From assembly GCA_017590115.1 (NCBI GenBank), contig JAGGNK010006449.1, forward strand, positions 744,001 to 808,000: a stretch of 64,000 bases of DNA. Reading direction: 5' to 3'. The stretch comes from Montifringilla adamsi (lineage: Eukaryota > Chordata > Aves > Passeriformes > Passeridae). Position 1 is the first letter of the stretch; each line of letters starts with the position of its first letter. A program made the position numbers and the translations under genes. Below, in pieces: positions 38,964-47,978 of the stretch. Below the pieces are notes generated by a model. That model was not told the DNA's origin and made no database searches. It saw nothing but the letters and a program-made list of their open reading frames with translations.

Positions 38964-39557
38964 TGTGAAAAATGCACATTATATGACTGGCTTTTCAAAA
39001 ATATTAAAATGAATATTATATGTGTTATGTTAGAAAACTATACTGTATTAATCTTTTTTGAAGTAGTCTTGGGTTATAACATAATGTTAAAATAGGAAAC
39101 TATGCAATGTAAGATACTTTTTAACTAGCTCAAGAAAGGGATGAGATAATCAAGAAATTCTTCACAGAGATAACAGCAACAAGACACCTAAATTCCCAAG
39201 AGAAGAATTATTGCCACCTTCCCGCCTTTGAGGAGCCAACAGGATTAAGGGGGAGAAGTCGACAATAACCAGAGAAAACCCTTTGTTTGAAAAGAATTTA
39301 TGCATCATGTATGAGATATATGAATCTGCAACAGGCTATTGCTTTTAAGGGTTAATCCTTTGTTAGTGGGTGTGCTTTTGGGGCTTAATTGCCCTAAGAG
39401 AGCATCCAGACACAGGTATTTCTTTGCTTTTCATTGTCCTCTCTTGTCCTAACTCTGCCCAAATTCTCATTGCTCTAATTTTTATTACTATTTTTATAAC
39501 CATTTTATTACTATCAAACTTTTAAAATTTTAAAACAAGTGATTCACATTTTTCACA
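38964..39557 (+). mobile_element. Solo LTR related to family A, 594 bp
   Basis: Runs from TGTGAAAAATGC to TTTTTCACA and is flanked by AGGT (38,960-38,963 and 39,558-39,561). Its first 80 bp and its 3' end align by eye with the family A LTRs, but the middle differs, suggesting a sister subfamily. Confidence 0.8.
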
Positions 39558-39563
39558 AGGTCA

Positions 39564-40051
39564 CTGGAAGACAGCACGGCATTGGACCAGGCAACATTCC
39601 TTTGGGCCCTTGATGCCCAAAATCCAGCAAGAACACAGGACTCCATAGGAGGCCTAGAGAGCAGGTATTTGTTTATTGGACACTGGGAGTGAGGGGGGTG
39701 GCTCCACCACAAACTCACTCATCCGTTCTTTGCACAGCACTAGCTTTTATACTTTTTTACTTATGTGCACATTATACTTTTCCTAACCTTCATAATGTAA
39801 CATATTTTCTGATCACAGGATAATGCAAGCCCTTGCAGCACATGAGAAGTTTCTGCACAAGATGGTCATCAGCTTCCTGTGGTCATTTTTGATGAAGGCT
39901 CAGAAGTCTTCCTCGGGCTTGAACTTTTCACCTCTGTTTCTGCACATAATCTATAAGATTTTCTGCTCAGGTAGCCAGTGGTTAGTTTTTTGTAGTTAGC
40001 TTGTTCTGCTAAATTTGCTGACTTCCAAAAAGTGCTTCATTCTCAAACCCA
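39564..40051 (-). mobile_element. LTR (family B), minus orientation
   Basis: On the minus strand it has a TATA box in GTATAAAAGCTAG, then CCAATAAACAAATAC, the order expected of U3-R-U5. It lies between two family A LTRs with almost no spacer. Ends are approximate and no target duplication is visible. Confidence 0.6.
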
Positions 40052-40052
40052 T

Positions 40053-40643
40053 TGTTATAAATACATATTATATTGTTGGCTTTTTGCAAATACTAGGATG
40101 AATGTTATATGTATAATGTAAAAAAAACTTTGCTTTTATTTTTGCTATTAACAAAAACTTAGACATAGTAGTAGTGGTAGGTGATCTAGTTAGGAGGAAA
40201 CTTTGGTCAGGATAACATCCAGCAAACATGTAATGAGAACCCTGCTATTGATATGCCAACTATAAGCATCTGCTGTCTGAAGAAAATATGGACCAAGGCC
40301 CAAACTTATGATAAGGAAATGATAAGGAGACAGAGCCAAAACCACAGCCAAGAAACAGACATGCTCTAAAAAGGCAGACCCAAGGAGGGGCCGTGTAAAA
40401 TAATCTGTAAACTAGTTGGAATCTGTAAACAAGTTTATGGATAGGCATAAGGGTCTATGAATATGCAACAGACTGATGTAATGGAAAAGGTGTTTAAGGG
40501 ATATCCTCGAAGGTGAAGGTGTGCTCTTAGCTGAGTGACAAGATGCATCTGGCTGTAATCTTTGCTTTTACTGTCTTTGTCTCCTATCATCCTTTATTAA
40601 ATTGTTTAAATTTTCACAGGAGAGTGAACACATGTTTTTCACA
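40053..40643 (+). mobile_element. Solo LTR (family A), inverted relative to the 38-kb copy
   Basis: Runs from TGTTATAAATAC to GTTTTTCACA. It aligns by eye with the reverse complement of 38,016-38,598, including the GGCCGTGTAAAATA segment and ATTAAATTG. The flanks (CCCAT and CCTGT) do not match, so one side was rearranged after insertion. Confidence 0.85.
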
Positions 40644-40828
40644 CCTGTTACACAGTAACTTCTTTCTGCATAGCTACAGCTTTTTGCATAGCTCAAGCAT
40701 TATCTTGTTGCCTCGGCATCACTCTCCATTCCCATTGCTCCGCCTGCAGCACCCTCATTTCTCACACGTCTCGTTCTGTTCCAAGGGCTCCCGTTAGAAA
40801 TGGATTGCTGTGCCCAGGATAAATCCCC

Positions 40829-41078
40829 GTTAGCCTTTGGCCTGCAGGCCGCACAGCCGAGCAGCAGGGCTGCGGCCCCACCACCGCCTGCCACTGCCCG
40901 CGCCAGCTGAGCCACTGCCCTCGTCCCCAGGCCGAGAAGCATGGCTGTGTTAGCCTTTGGCCTGCAGGCCGCACAGCTGAGCAGCAGGGCTGCGGCCCCA
41001 CCACTGCCTGTCACCGCCTGCCACTGCCCGCGCCAGCTGAGCCACTGCCCTCGTCCCCAGGCCGAGAAGCATGGCTGC
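40829..41078. repeat. GC-rich direct tandem duplication, units of 120 and 130 bp
   Basis: Both units begin GTTAGCCTTTGGCCTGCAGG and end near GAAGCATGGCTG. The second carries a 10-bp internal insertion. A third partial copy of the CCTTTGGCCTGCAGG core recurs near 41,789. Confidence 0.85.
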
Positions 41079-41127
41079 GAGATCCGGCTCCAAGCTGGGA
41101 TCGGGGCTGGCTTCAGGGGGAAAGACG

Positions 41128-41187
41128 CCTTTCTGAGGAGAGACACTCCTTTCTGAGGAGAGACACTCCTTTCTGAGGAGTGAGGTT
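41128..41187. repeat. Three direct 20-bp repeats
   Basis: CCTTTCTGAGGAGAGACACT is repeated at 41,128 and 41,148; the third copy at 41,168 diverges at its end. Confidence 0.85.
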
Positions 41188-41250
41188 CCCTGTAGAGGAG
41201 ACAGGTTCTACCGCCGTTATTTCTCCTTCCCCACGAGCAAGCCTAGCCTA

Positions 41251-41500
41251 CCGCCATCTTGGGAAGAACGGCCTGGTTCGCGCGCCCGGGCCGCCATCCT
41301 GAGAGTGGTGTGGCGCCATTTCCTATGCACTGCCACCATCTTGAGTGTGGCGCCGCGAGTTTCTTCCTGGTCCGCCATCTTGAGTGCTGTGACACGTGAG
41401 TCCTCTCGCGGTCGCCATCTAGAGAGTGGAATGACGCCAGGTCCTGCAACGCCACCATCTTGCGTGACTTGTCACGTGACTTCGTGCAGCCGTAGCCCAA
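41251..41500 (+). repeat. 40-bp tandem repeat, about six copies, one YY1-like site each
   Basis: Copies begin at 41,251, 41,291, 41,333, 41,372, 41,412 and 41,452 (spacing 39-42 bp), each opening with CCGCCATCTTG or a one- to two-base variant. Sequence between the cores has diverged, so the YY1 core is the best-kept part. Confidence 0.8.
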
Positions 41501-41710
41501 TGCCACCTGGCAACCGGACGGCTGCTCCGTGGGCTCCCTGAGGTCCTCGCCCGACACTGCCACCACAGCCGGTACCCGCGCCTGGTGCTCCCACGCTGTT
41601 CCCGGGCACCACGCGGACGCCAGGGCCAGCGGGAGGCGGCGGCAGGCACGGAAAGCGCCACGGCGGCGGCCCGACGAGTCACTGCGCGTGCGCGCGTGTC
41701 GGAGTTGCAG

Positions 41711-41851
41711 TACCGCTTTTGATCTGCGGGTGGGGCCAGAGAGCCGTTTGAGGCAGTGCGCATGCGCGCCTGCCTTGCGGCAATACCGCCTTTGGCCTGC
41801 AGGTGGCGGTCTCGAGCCATCGAACGCGCCGCGCATGCGCAGTGCCCCTCG
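41711..41851. repeat. 73-bp tandem pair with NRF1-type palindromes
   Basis: Units start with TACCGCTTTTGATCTGC (41,711) and TACCGCCTTTGGCCTGC (41,784). Each ends in a GCGCATGCGC palindrome (41,757-41,768 and 41,830-41,841). A related TGCGCGTGCGCG lies just upstream at 41,683-41,694. Confidence 0.7.
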
Positions 41852-41930
41852 CCCGGCGCAGGCGGCAGCGGCGCTCGAGGCCCAGCCGAGATCCGGGACT
41901 TGGTGATGCACAAAAAACTTCGGAGCACAC

Positions 41931-42425
41931 AGAGCTGCTTCTGTTGCCTTCCTAGAGATCATCTTCTGTCTCTTTTCAGGCTGTTTGTTGTTTAATTTAT
42001 AAATACAAAGGTTATATTTGTATTTGCAAATCTTACATGTATCCATATTTAGAATTCCTTATGCTCTAAGGTCCTTCATATGAAACAGTAGATGCAGAGT
42101 TGTACTTGGAAAATAATATTTTTTTTCTGATTGTATATAAAGAGGTAAGAAATGCATTAGTATTTTTTGCACACAGTTTGAGACGAACACTCACAGACGA
42201 ACACACTGCACACAGACAGAACCAACGGTGTGGCCCAGAGACATAAAAACCTGTCTGAGCTGTGAGGGCAACACCAGAGCTGTCAGCGGGGCCCAGCAGG
42301 AGCAGGGCCGGCGGTCACCCATCCCCGCTGGGAAAGGCGGACAGCAGGGATTCATTCTGTCACGGGAGAAATTCCTGCGCAAGGCTGCTCTGTCACCTGG
42401 GGACACTGCCACTGCCCCGGGACAC
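41931..42425. other. No gene recognised, flank of the CpG island
   Basis: First AT-rich, then a GC-richer stretch (42,180-42,425). No splice-linked coding exon found on either strand. Confidence 0.45.
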
Positions 42426-42429
42426 TGCA

Positions 42430-42482
42430 GAAGAGAGAGGAGGAGAAGGAGGAGGAGAAGGAGAAGGAGAAGGAGAAGAAGT
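42430..42482 (+). repeat. (GGAGAA)n purine microsatellite
   Basis: About 53 bp of uninterrupted purine repeats on the plus strand. Confidence 0.93.
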
Positions 42483-42629
42483 GGTGGAAGGAAGGAAGGC
42501 TGGTGAGATGGTGTAGCGAGAAAGCACAAGTCTGGGAATGGGACAGAGAAAGGCAGAAAAGACAGGGACAAGGAAAAGGAGACAGGAACAGCAGTGGAGG
42601 GGAAGCGAGGGGAGGAGGAGAGAGATAAA

Positions 42630-42720
42630 AATGCACAGAACCATTTAGGTTGGGGAAGATCTCTGAGATGATCCAAGTCCAAGCATTAACCCAGTGCTGC
42701 CAATCCACCAGCAAACCACC
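42630..42720 (-). mobile_element. CR1 tail fragment, diverged
   Basis: ACAGAACCATTTAGGTTGGG and GAAGATCTCTGAGATGATCC. Confidence 0.65.
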
Positions 42721-42774
42721 TCGGGTGAAGGCAGCACCACCTGCCCCAGCTGGGGAATTGTGCCTGGAAGAACA

Positions 42775-43125
42775 GGAGGGAGCAGGACAGGCAGAAAGAG
42801 GGAGTGGGAGCAGGCCAGGGAAAGGAAAATGAGGACAGGGTGCCAGGATGGAGATGCAGAAAATAAAATGAATGGGCAGCACAACATACAGGGATTAAAA
42901 AATAATAAGGGCAGGGAACAGGACAGAAAGATACAGTAAGATAAAATGGTACAGAGAGCAGGACAGAGCAGCAGAGAATAAAAAAGAGGGATCATGAAAG
43001 AGGCATGGAGGACAGGTTAAAAGGACAGACAGCTAAAAGGACAGAGCAACAGGGAAAGGGTGTCAGGGAAGAGGACCCTGAGCCTGAATGAGAACATGAG
43101 GGGCAGTGAGCAGGACAGAGTGGTA
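42775..43125 (+). repeat. Purine-rich AGGACAG-type low-complexity region
   Basis: Recurring AGCAGGACAG, GGAACAGGACAG and AAAAGGACAGA words on a strongly purine-biased plus strand. Confidence 0.65.
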
Positions 43126-43439
43126 AGCACACACTATTTTTATTTCCTTCATATAGATTATCTTATACATTTTCAAGCCTTTTATTATTTAATTTATATA
43201 TATATATAAGTTATGTTTATTTTTCCAAAGCCTATCTAATTATAATGATAATTTATACTCTAAAATATTGTATATAATAGACATATTCTTATTTTGAAAT
43301 CAATTCGTATATAAATTAGTAGTACTTCATGTACAAAAATGAGAAACTTTACCCTTTTTAATGCATAAATTAGTATGAGCAGAAATTCCATAGTTATTTA
43401 GGACCTGATGATGTCCACATCTACACAAGCATAGTGTGA

Positions 43440-43790
43440 CAGTAGTATTTAATACTGTTAAGTATTTAATACTAGGTATTTAGTAATATTAGTATTAAAT
43501 TAGTATTAGTAATTAGTATTAAATTAGTATTACTTATTTAATTAGTATTGTTATTAAATATTTAATATTAAGTATTTGTAATATTATTATAAATATTATA
43601 ATAAATATGTGGATAACTCTTACATTATAAATATTAAATAAATTTATATGAACATTAAATTAAATATTAAATATTACCATATTTAATTAGTATTTAATAT
43701 AAATAAAATTTCGTATTAGTATTAAATACCTAGTCTTTAATACTATGTATTAACACTAGTAGTATTTAATACTGTATTTAATATTAGGAT
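43440..43790. repeat. AT-rich TAGTATTTAATAC-type repeat block
   Basis: About 350 bp built almost entirely from TAGTATT, ATTAAAT and TTAATACT words in both orientations. Confidence 0.88.
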
Positions 43791-44740
43791 TCTCTAAATG
43801 GCAGGATAAAGCAAACCAAGTGTGTCTCCTAATCTGCTATTCAAAGACCAATAAGAAGCCTCTAACATGCAGCTTGGGATCTACCAGTGGTTAGCCTGCT
43901 CCTGGTTAAATTGCAGCTCCTGACTCTAAAAACCCTGAAACATCACAACCTCAATCAGTTTTTCCTCAGGCTGAAATAATTGTGACAACCTAATAGCATT
44001 CTCATTAAGAATTATGTCCTTGCATATAGATAACACAGAACATTTTCAAATACCAAAATCTATTGAAAATCTGTTTTGTTTGCTCTTGGGCATTCTGTGA
44101 ATACAGCAAGTTACCGTACTGTACTGGTGCTAAAATACAATTTTCATTTGTACAGTTTCTATAGAATATTTATGGGATAAGAACAAATACTTGCAAAAGT
44201 CTGGTTTCACTTCTGACCTCTTCCAAACAGTTCTCTCTGCTCAACTGCCTGTATTTCATTCTTTTGAAGTACTCATGTAACAGTACGTTTTTATTTGTAC
44301 CAGCAGTTAACTAGCTTCAATAAAATATAAAAAAACTTTGCTTATAATTCCTCAGAAAAAGGATTTTGTGAAGAACAGCTGTATTATTTTCATATGACTG
44401 CTCTGTATGCTAACCTGTGTTTCAAGTAATTACAGAAGAATTTGTCTGTATTTATTGCAAGGCTGAGAGTTTCACACATATCTTACATATCTTTGGTATG
44501 TGTGTTTCCACAGCATGGTTTTTTGATAGTTTTGAAATGTGTCTGTAATTCAGCACCGAAGAAACTTAGAGAGAACACCTGCAAAGTTTTCAGCACACAC
44601 ATCACTATTTTCAGGTCTCATTGTTATAAAACAAGACATCCTACAACTTCAAAAAGCAACAGATAACGCATATTAGTTCATTGTCTCTAAAAATGCAGCA
44701 CATAAAAACTCTGAGGGTCAATGCCATGATTTTCACTGTA
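43791..44740. other. Unique AT-rich sequence, 3'-UTR-like in texture
   Basis: Free of CR1 and LTR sequence, with AATAAAAT at about 44,320. It could be 3' sequence of the minus-strand remnant or simple intergenic DNA. Confidence 0.35.
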
Positions 44741-44747
44741 AGTGCTC

Positions 44748-44850
44748 CTTTTTTTTTTTTTTTTTGATGTTGAGAGATTAGAAAAAATGGCTTTCTTACA
44801 GAAGAAAAACAAAACAAAACAAAACAAAAAGGGGGAAAAAAAAAAAACCA
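44748..44850. repeat. Poly(T) followed by (CAAAA)n tract
   Basis: About 18 T, then ACAAAACAAAACAAAACAAA and an A run. Confidence 0.93.
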
Positions 44851-44869
44851 AACTCAAAACCAGCCCTAG

Positions 44870-45136
44870 GCCATAGGGAAATGCACCACAATGCACACAA
44901 AGAACTGTACTGTGACAAGGCAACACAAACCATGCTTCCATTTCAGGGTAAAGAACATCACATAGCTGCATGTGGTCAGCACGATGGGGCCTAATGGGTT
45001 TCTTGTCATATACTGAAGCAAAAATTTTCACTGCAATATTTCTAAACATTTTTGTGAGCGCAATGGTTGCAGAATGGAAGTAGATGAATACAGTAAACCA
45101 GTGTTCAAAGTAATTGTTTTTAAAAAAGATAACCAT
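44870..45136 (-). pseudogene. Possible degenerate RING-finger remnant
   Basis: The minus strand stays open for about 90 codons before a poly-T tract. It contains CDVL-x11-C-x5-C-x2-C (CDVLYPEMEAWFVLPC, then HSTVLCVHC). The spacing equals C-x2-C-x11-C-x-H-x3-C-x2-C of RING fingers, but the second Cys is Leu, the His is out of place, and the last Cys pair is missing. It lies downstream of the coiled-coil remnant on the same strand. It could be chance in AT-rich DNA. Confidence 0.3.
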
Positions 45137-45179
45137 TTCAAACTATAATTACACATTGTTCTTTCATATGGTCACTGTT

Positions 45180-45362
45180 AAAAAAAAAAGCCAACAAATG
45201 AAGTAAACAAAAAAAAAACCAAACCAAAAAACAAACAAACAAACAAAAACAACAAAAAAAACAAACAACAACAACAACAAAAAAAAAAAAAAAAAAACAA
45301 AAAAAAACCAACAAAACAACAACAACAAAAACCACACAAAAAAAAACCAAAAAAACAACCCA
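45180..45362 (+). repeat. A/C-only (CAAA)n/(CAA)n low-complexity block
   Basis: About 180 bp with A and C almost exclusively, as CAAACAAACAAAC and CAACAACAACAAC units. Confidence 0.95.
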
Positions 45363-45737
45363 ACCTGTATGTAAAAAAGTTTGCTTTAGACCAAAATGCT
45401 GTCCAGTTTCAAACATCAGTCTTTATCATAGAATGCACAGGTGCAAAAAAATATATTGATACCTAAAAGATGTCTTCTTTTAGGACAGACAAGTGTGTTT
45501 GAAAATGCAAATATAATTGTGTTTTATTTAACACATCCACTTTCTATATGGGGACCTAGAAAATATGATCTAAATCATATTTTAAATTCTAAAGCGAGCT
45601 CGGTTTTTTTTTCCCAAGGCTGCAGTTCATACTGGCACAGATGGCATTGGGCAGGAGGGGCACTGAGACAGAATCACCACTGCTGAACTCAGGTGGGTAC
45701 TGGGGAATGGCAGACTGTCCTAGGAGTGAAAGAAGTT

Positions 45738-45900
45738 TTGTGGGGTGTGTGTGTGTGTTTGTGGGTTTTGGGTGGGGGGGATTGTTTGGTTTTTTTGGTT
45801 GGTTGGTTGGTTTGGGGTATTTTTTTGGGGGGGTGATGTATGTTTGGTTGAGGTTTTTTATTGTTGTTGTTTTTTGTTTTGGTTTGAGTTTTTTGTCTGG
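45738..45900 (+). repeat. G/T-only low-complexity block with G runs
   Basis: GTGTGTGTGTG, GGTTGGTTGGTTGGTTTGGGG and GGGGGGG runs. Complementary in character to 45,180-45,362. Confidence 0.93.
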
Positions 45901-46129
45901 ACAAAAGCATCAAAACACACCAGCAAGAAGTGGTGTCATATGTTGCATCACTGCTCTTTGAGATCACAGGGAGGACAGCAATGTGACACCAAGCTGTGCC
46001 CATCAGAGCCTGAAGTGTGGTGCCTGGAGCAGTGGATGGATATTTTCACCTTCCTTGATGTGCTCCCAGTGGCACTTCACATTCCCAGCCTTGAGAGTCC
46101 TGAGAAATTACTTCAATCCTGCAGTGAAA

Positions 46130-46585
46130 GCACATTCTGAATTTTGGATAAACTGAGACAGGATTTGAGAGAAGGCGAGATACAGAAAAATGCCACCAAG
46201 GTGATGAAGGGACTGGAGTATCTGACATGCAAGAGGCTGAAGGGCTGAGAGGTGGCATCTTAATTAACCAGTGTGCATAAATACTTTGTGGGAGGGAGTA
46301 AACATTACAGGGTCAGACTGTTCTGGGAGGTATCCAGTGAGAGAAGAGGCGTCAGGCACAAATTAAAATAGAAAAATTGCTTACAGACATAAGAAAAAGC
46401 TTTTCCTACGTGAGGGTGATCAAACACTGGAACAGGTTATCCTTAGTGTGGTGGACTGTTGATCACTGGAGAGACTCAAAACATCACTGGGAAAGGCCCT
46501 GACCAATCTACTCAGGTTTGAACGAGGGCTGGACTGGAGGATCTCCAGAAGTCCCTTTAATGTCCATAATTCCATGGTCCAAGTC
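46130..46585 (+). mobile_element. CR1 LINE fragment, older
   Basis: ATGAAGGGACTGGAGTATCT, CAAACACTGGAACAGGTTAT, GGACTGGAGGATCTCCAGAA, then a CCCTTTAATGTCC tail. Confidence 0.8.
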
Positions 46586-47529
46586 TGTATTGGCCTCTCT
46601 GACATCAAACCCTGGCAGGGAACCTCACCACCCACCTTCTAAACAAGTGAAAAGCATGGAACCGTTATCATTTATTTAGGGCAACTATTTGTATTTACTT
46701 AGGAACTGACCACAATGTTGGAGGGAGAAGCTGGCTTAAATCTTATTTTTTTTAATCACCCCAAGAATTCTTGTGAAGCACCTGCAGTTTGTTCTGATAG
46801 CATCCGCTGTGTCAGAAAATAAAGACTTGTTGCTTTTTGAAATTAAATTTAGCATGAATAGTAAACTACTGAACTGCCAGTTGCAATTGGCCAAACACTG
46901 TTATGCAGAAGAAATTCACCTCATCTTGTTTCTAAGTGCAGCCAATTTTGTAAGGAACATAGCTTTGACAAAGATATCTGTTTAATTTCTCCATAGTTTT
47001 TCACACAAGGTAGTAAATAGTCAAGCAGCTAATTGCACCTGCAGGCTTTTTAATTTATTTTCCACTTCCTCCTTCTTCTGAAGAGCAAGTTGTTTGTCCA
47101 CATCTGCAATGTTAGCACATTCTTTTGCTTCTTTGGCCTCTTTTTCCTATGCATCACATGCCTGGGAGAAAGATCTCCAGGATCCAAAAAATAATTATTT
47201 TTTAAAATTAATAACAGAAAAGCAAATTCAAAGGCTTTAAATATGCAGATAATCTCTAATTTTAGACATAATAATGCATTTACTGTCAATTTAAATCTTC
47301 TCCCTACTTATCCTACCTTCTAATTAACAACTCTTCTTATTTGTCTTAATGTCATTTTTTAGAAATGTTACTGTTCCTTGTCTGAAGACAGAAGCCTTTT
47401 TGGAGTTCTATAAATGGAACACATTTTAAATCTTAAATTCATAATTTAATGTCGAGAAGCATCAAAAACTATCAAAATTTAGTACTGCTACTTGGCTGCT
47501 CTTGTCACAGGGAGAACAACGTGAGGGGA
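46586..47529. other. AT-rich stretch containing the coiled-coil remnant
   Basis: Apart from the minus-strand exon remnant at 47,039-47,161 nothing is recognised. Confidence 0.45.
47039..47161 (-). pseudogene. Possible broken coiled-coil exon (in-frame stop)
   Basis: On the minus strand TTTCTCCCAG precedes, and GTGCAATTAG follows, a 123-nt stretch of exactly 41 codons in phase 0. It reads EKEAKEAKECANIADVDKQ then LALQKKEEVENKLKSLQ, strongly coiled-coil-like. Codon 5 (47,147-47,149) is TAG, a single change from TGG, so it is not a functional exon as shown. Parent family unknown; I considered an Unkempt-type RING protein because of the next entry. Confidence 0.4.
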
Positions 47530-47977
47530 AGGAAAGGACAACAAATGATTTGAGGGAGGGAACAGCTCTGCTCTAGAAGCAGGACCAGAGAGCTGGGGCT
47601 GTGTAGCCTGGAGAAGGGAAGGCTCCAGGACTTCTTGTTGTGGCCTTCCAGTGCCCCATGGGGCTGTGAGAGAGTTGGAGAAGGGCTTCCAACAAGGGCA
47701 GGTAGTGATAAAACAATGGAAATGGCTTTAGGATAGAAGATGATTGGTTTCCATTAGATATTGGGAAGAAATCCTTTACTGTGGTAGTGGTGAGGCACTG
47801 GCACAGACTGCCCAAGGAAGCTGTGAGAGGAGAAACCCTGGAAATGTTCAAGGCAAGCTTAGATGGGGCTTTGAGCAACATGGTCCAGTGGAAGCTGTCC
47901 TTGCCCATGGCAGGAGGGAGGGGCTGGAAGTAGGTCATAGTTCAGGTCCCTTCCAACCCCGGGATTCAGGGATTCTT
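47530..47977 (+). mobile_element. CR1 LINE fragment interrupted at its tail by an LTR
   Basis: GAGCTGGGGCTGTGTAGCCT, ATTAGATATTGGGAAGAAAT, CTTGCCCATGGCAGG, then GTCCCTTCCAACCCCGGG. The LTR at 47,979 follows directly. Confidence 0.88.
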
Positions 47978-47978
47978 G

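Larger units (their letters stand above)
40829..41930. promoter_or_regulatory. Orphan CpG island with phased YY1-like and NRF1-like sites
   Basis: This is the most CpG-dense stretch in the window. From left to right it holds a 120/130-bp GC-rich tandem pair (40,829-41,078), three 20-bp repeats (41,128-41,187), and six 40-bp repeats. Each 40-bp repeat carries CCGCCATCTTG or a close variant, starting at 41,251, 41,291, 41,333, 41,372, 41,412 and 41,452. Two CACGTG boxes lie near 41,393 and 41,472. A 73-bp repeat pair (41,711-41,851) carries NRF1-type palindromes. YY1 and NRF1 sites are typical of TATA-less housekeeping promoters, but I find no coding exon nearby on either strand. It could drive a noncoding RNA or a gene lying in flanking sequence, or be a GC-rich satellite. 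Confidence 0.6.

Noticed and set aside
41243..42046. 267-codon minus-strand open frame across the CpG island
   Set aside because: It is open because of GC-rich tandem repeats; the translated repeats (HSRWW and similar) mirror the YY1 array and no domain is visible.
42191..42882. Ser/Leu/Pro-rich minus-strand frames
   Set aside because: They arise from the purine-rich microsatellite and have no conserved domain.
45138..45416. Phe/Val-rich minus-strand frame resembling a membrane protein
   Set aside because: It is the translation of a (GTTT)n-type low-complexity block.
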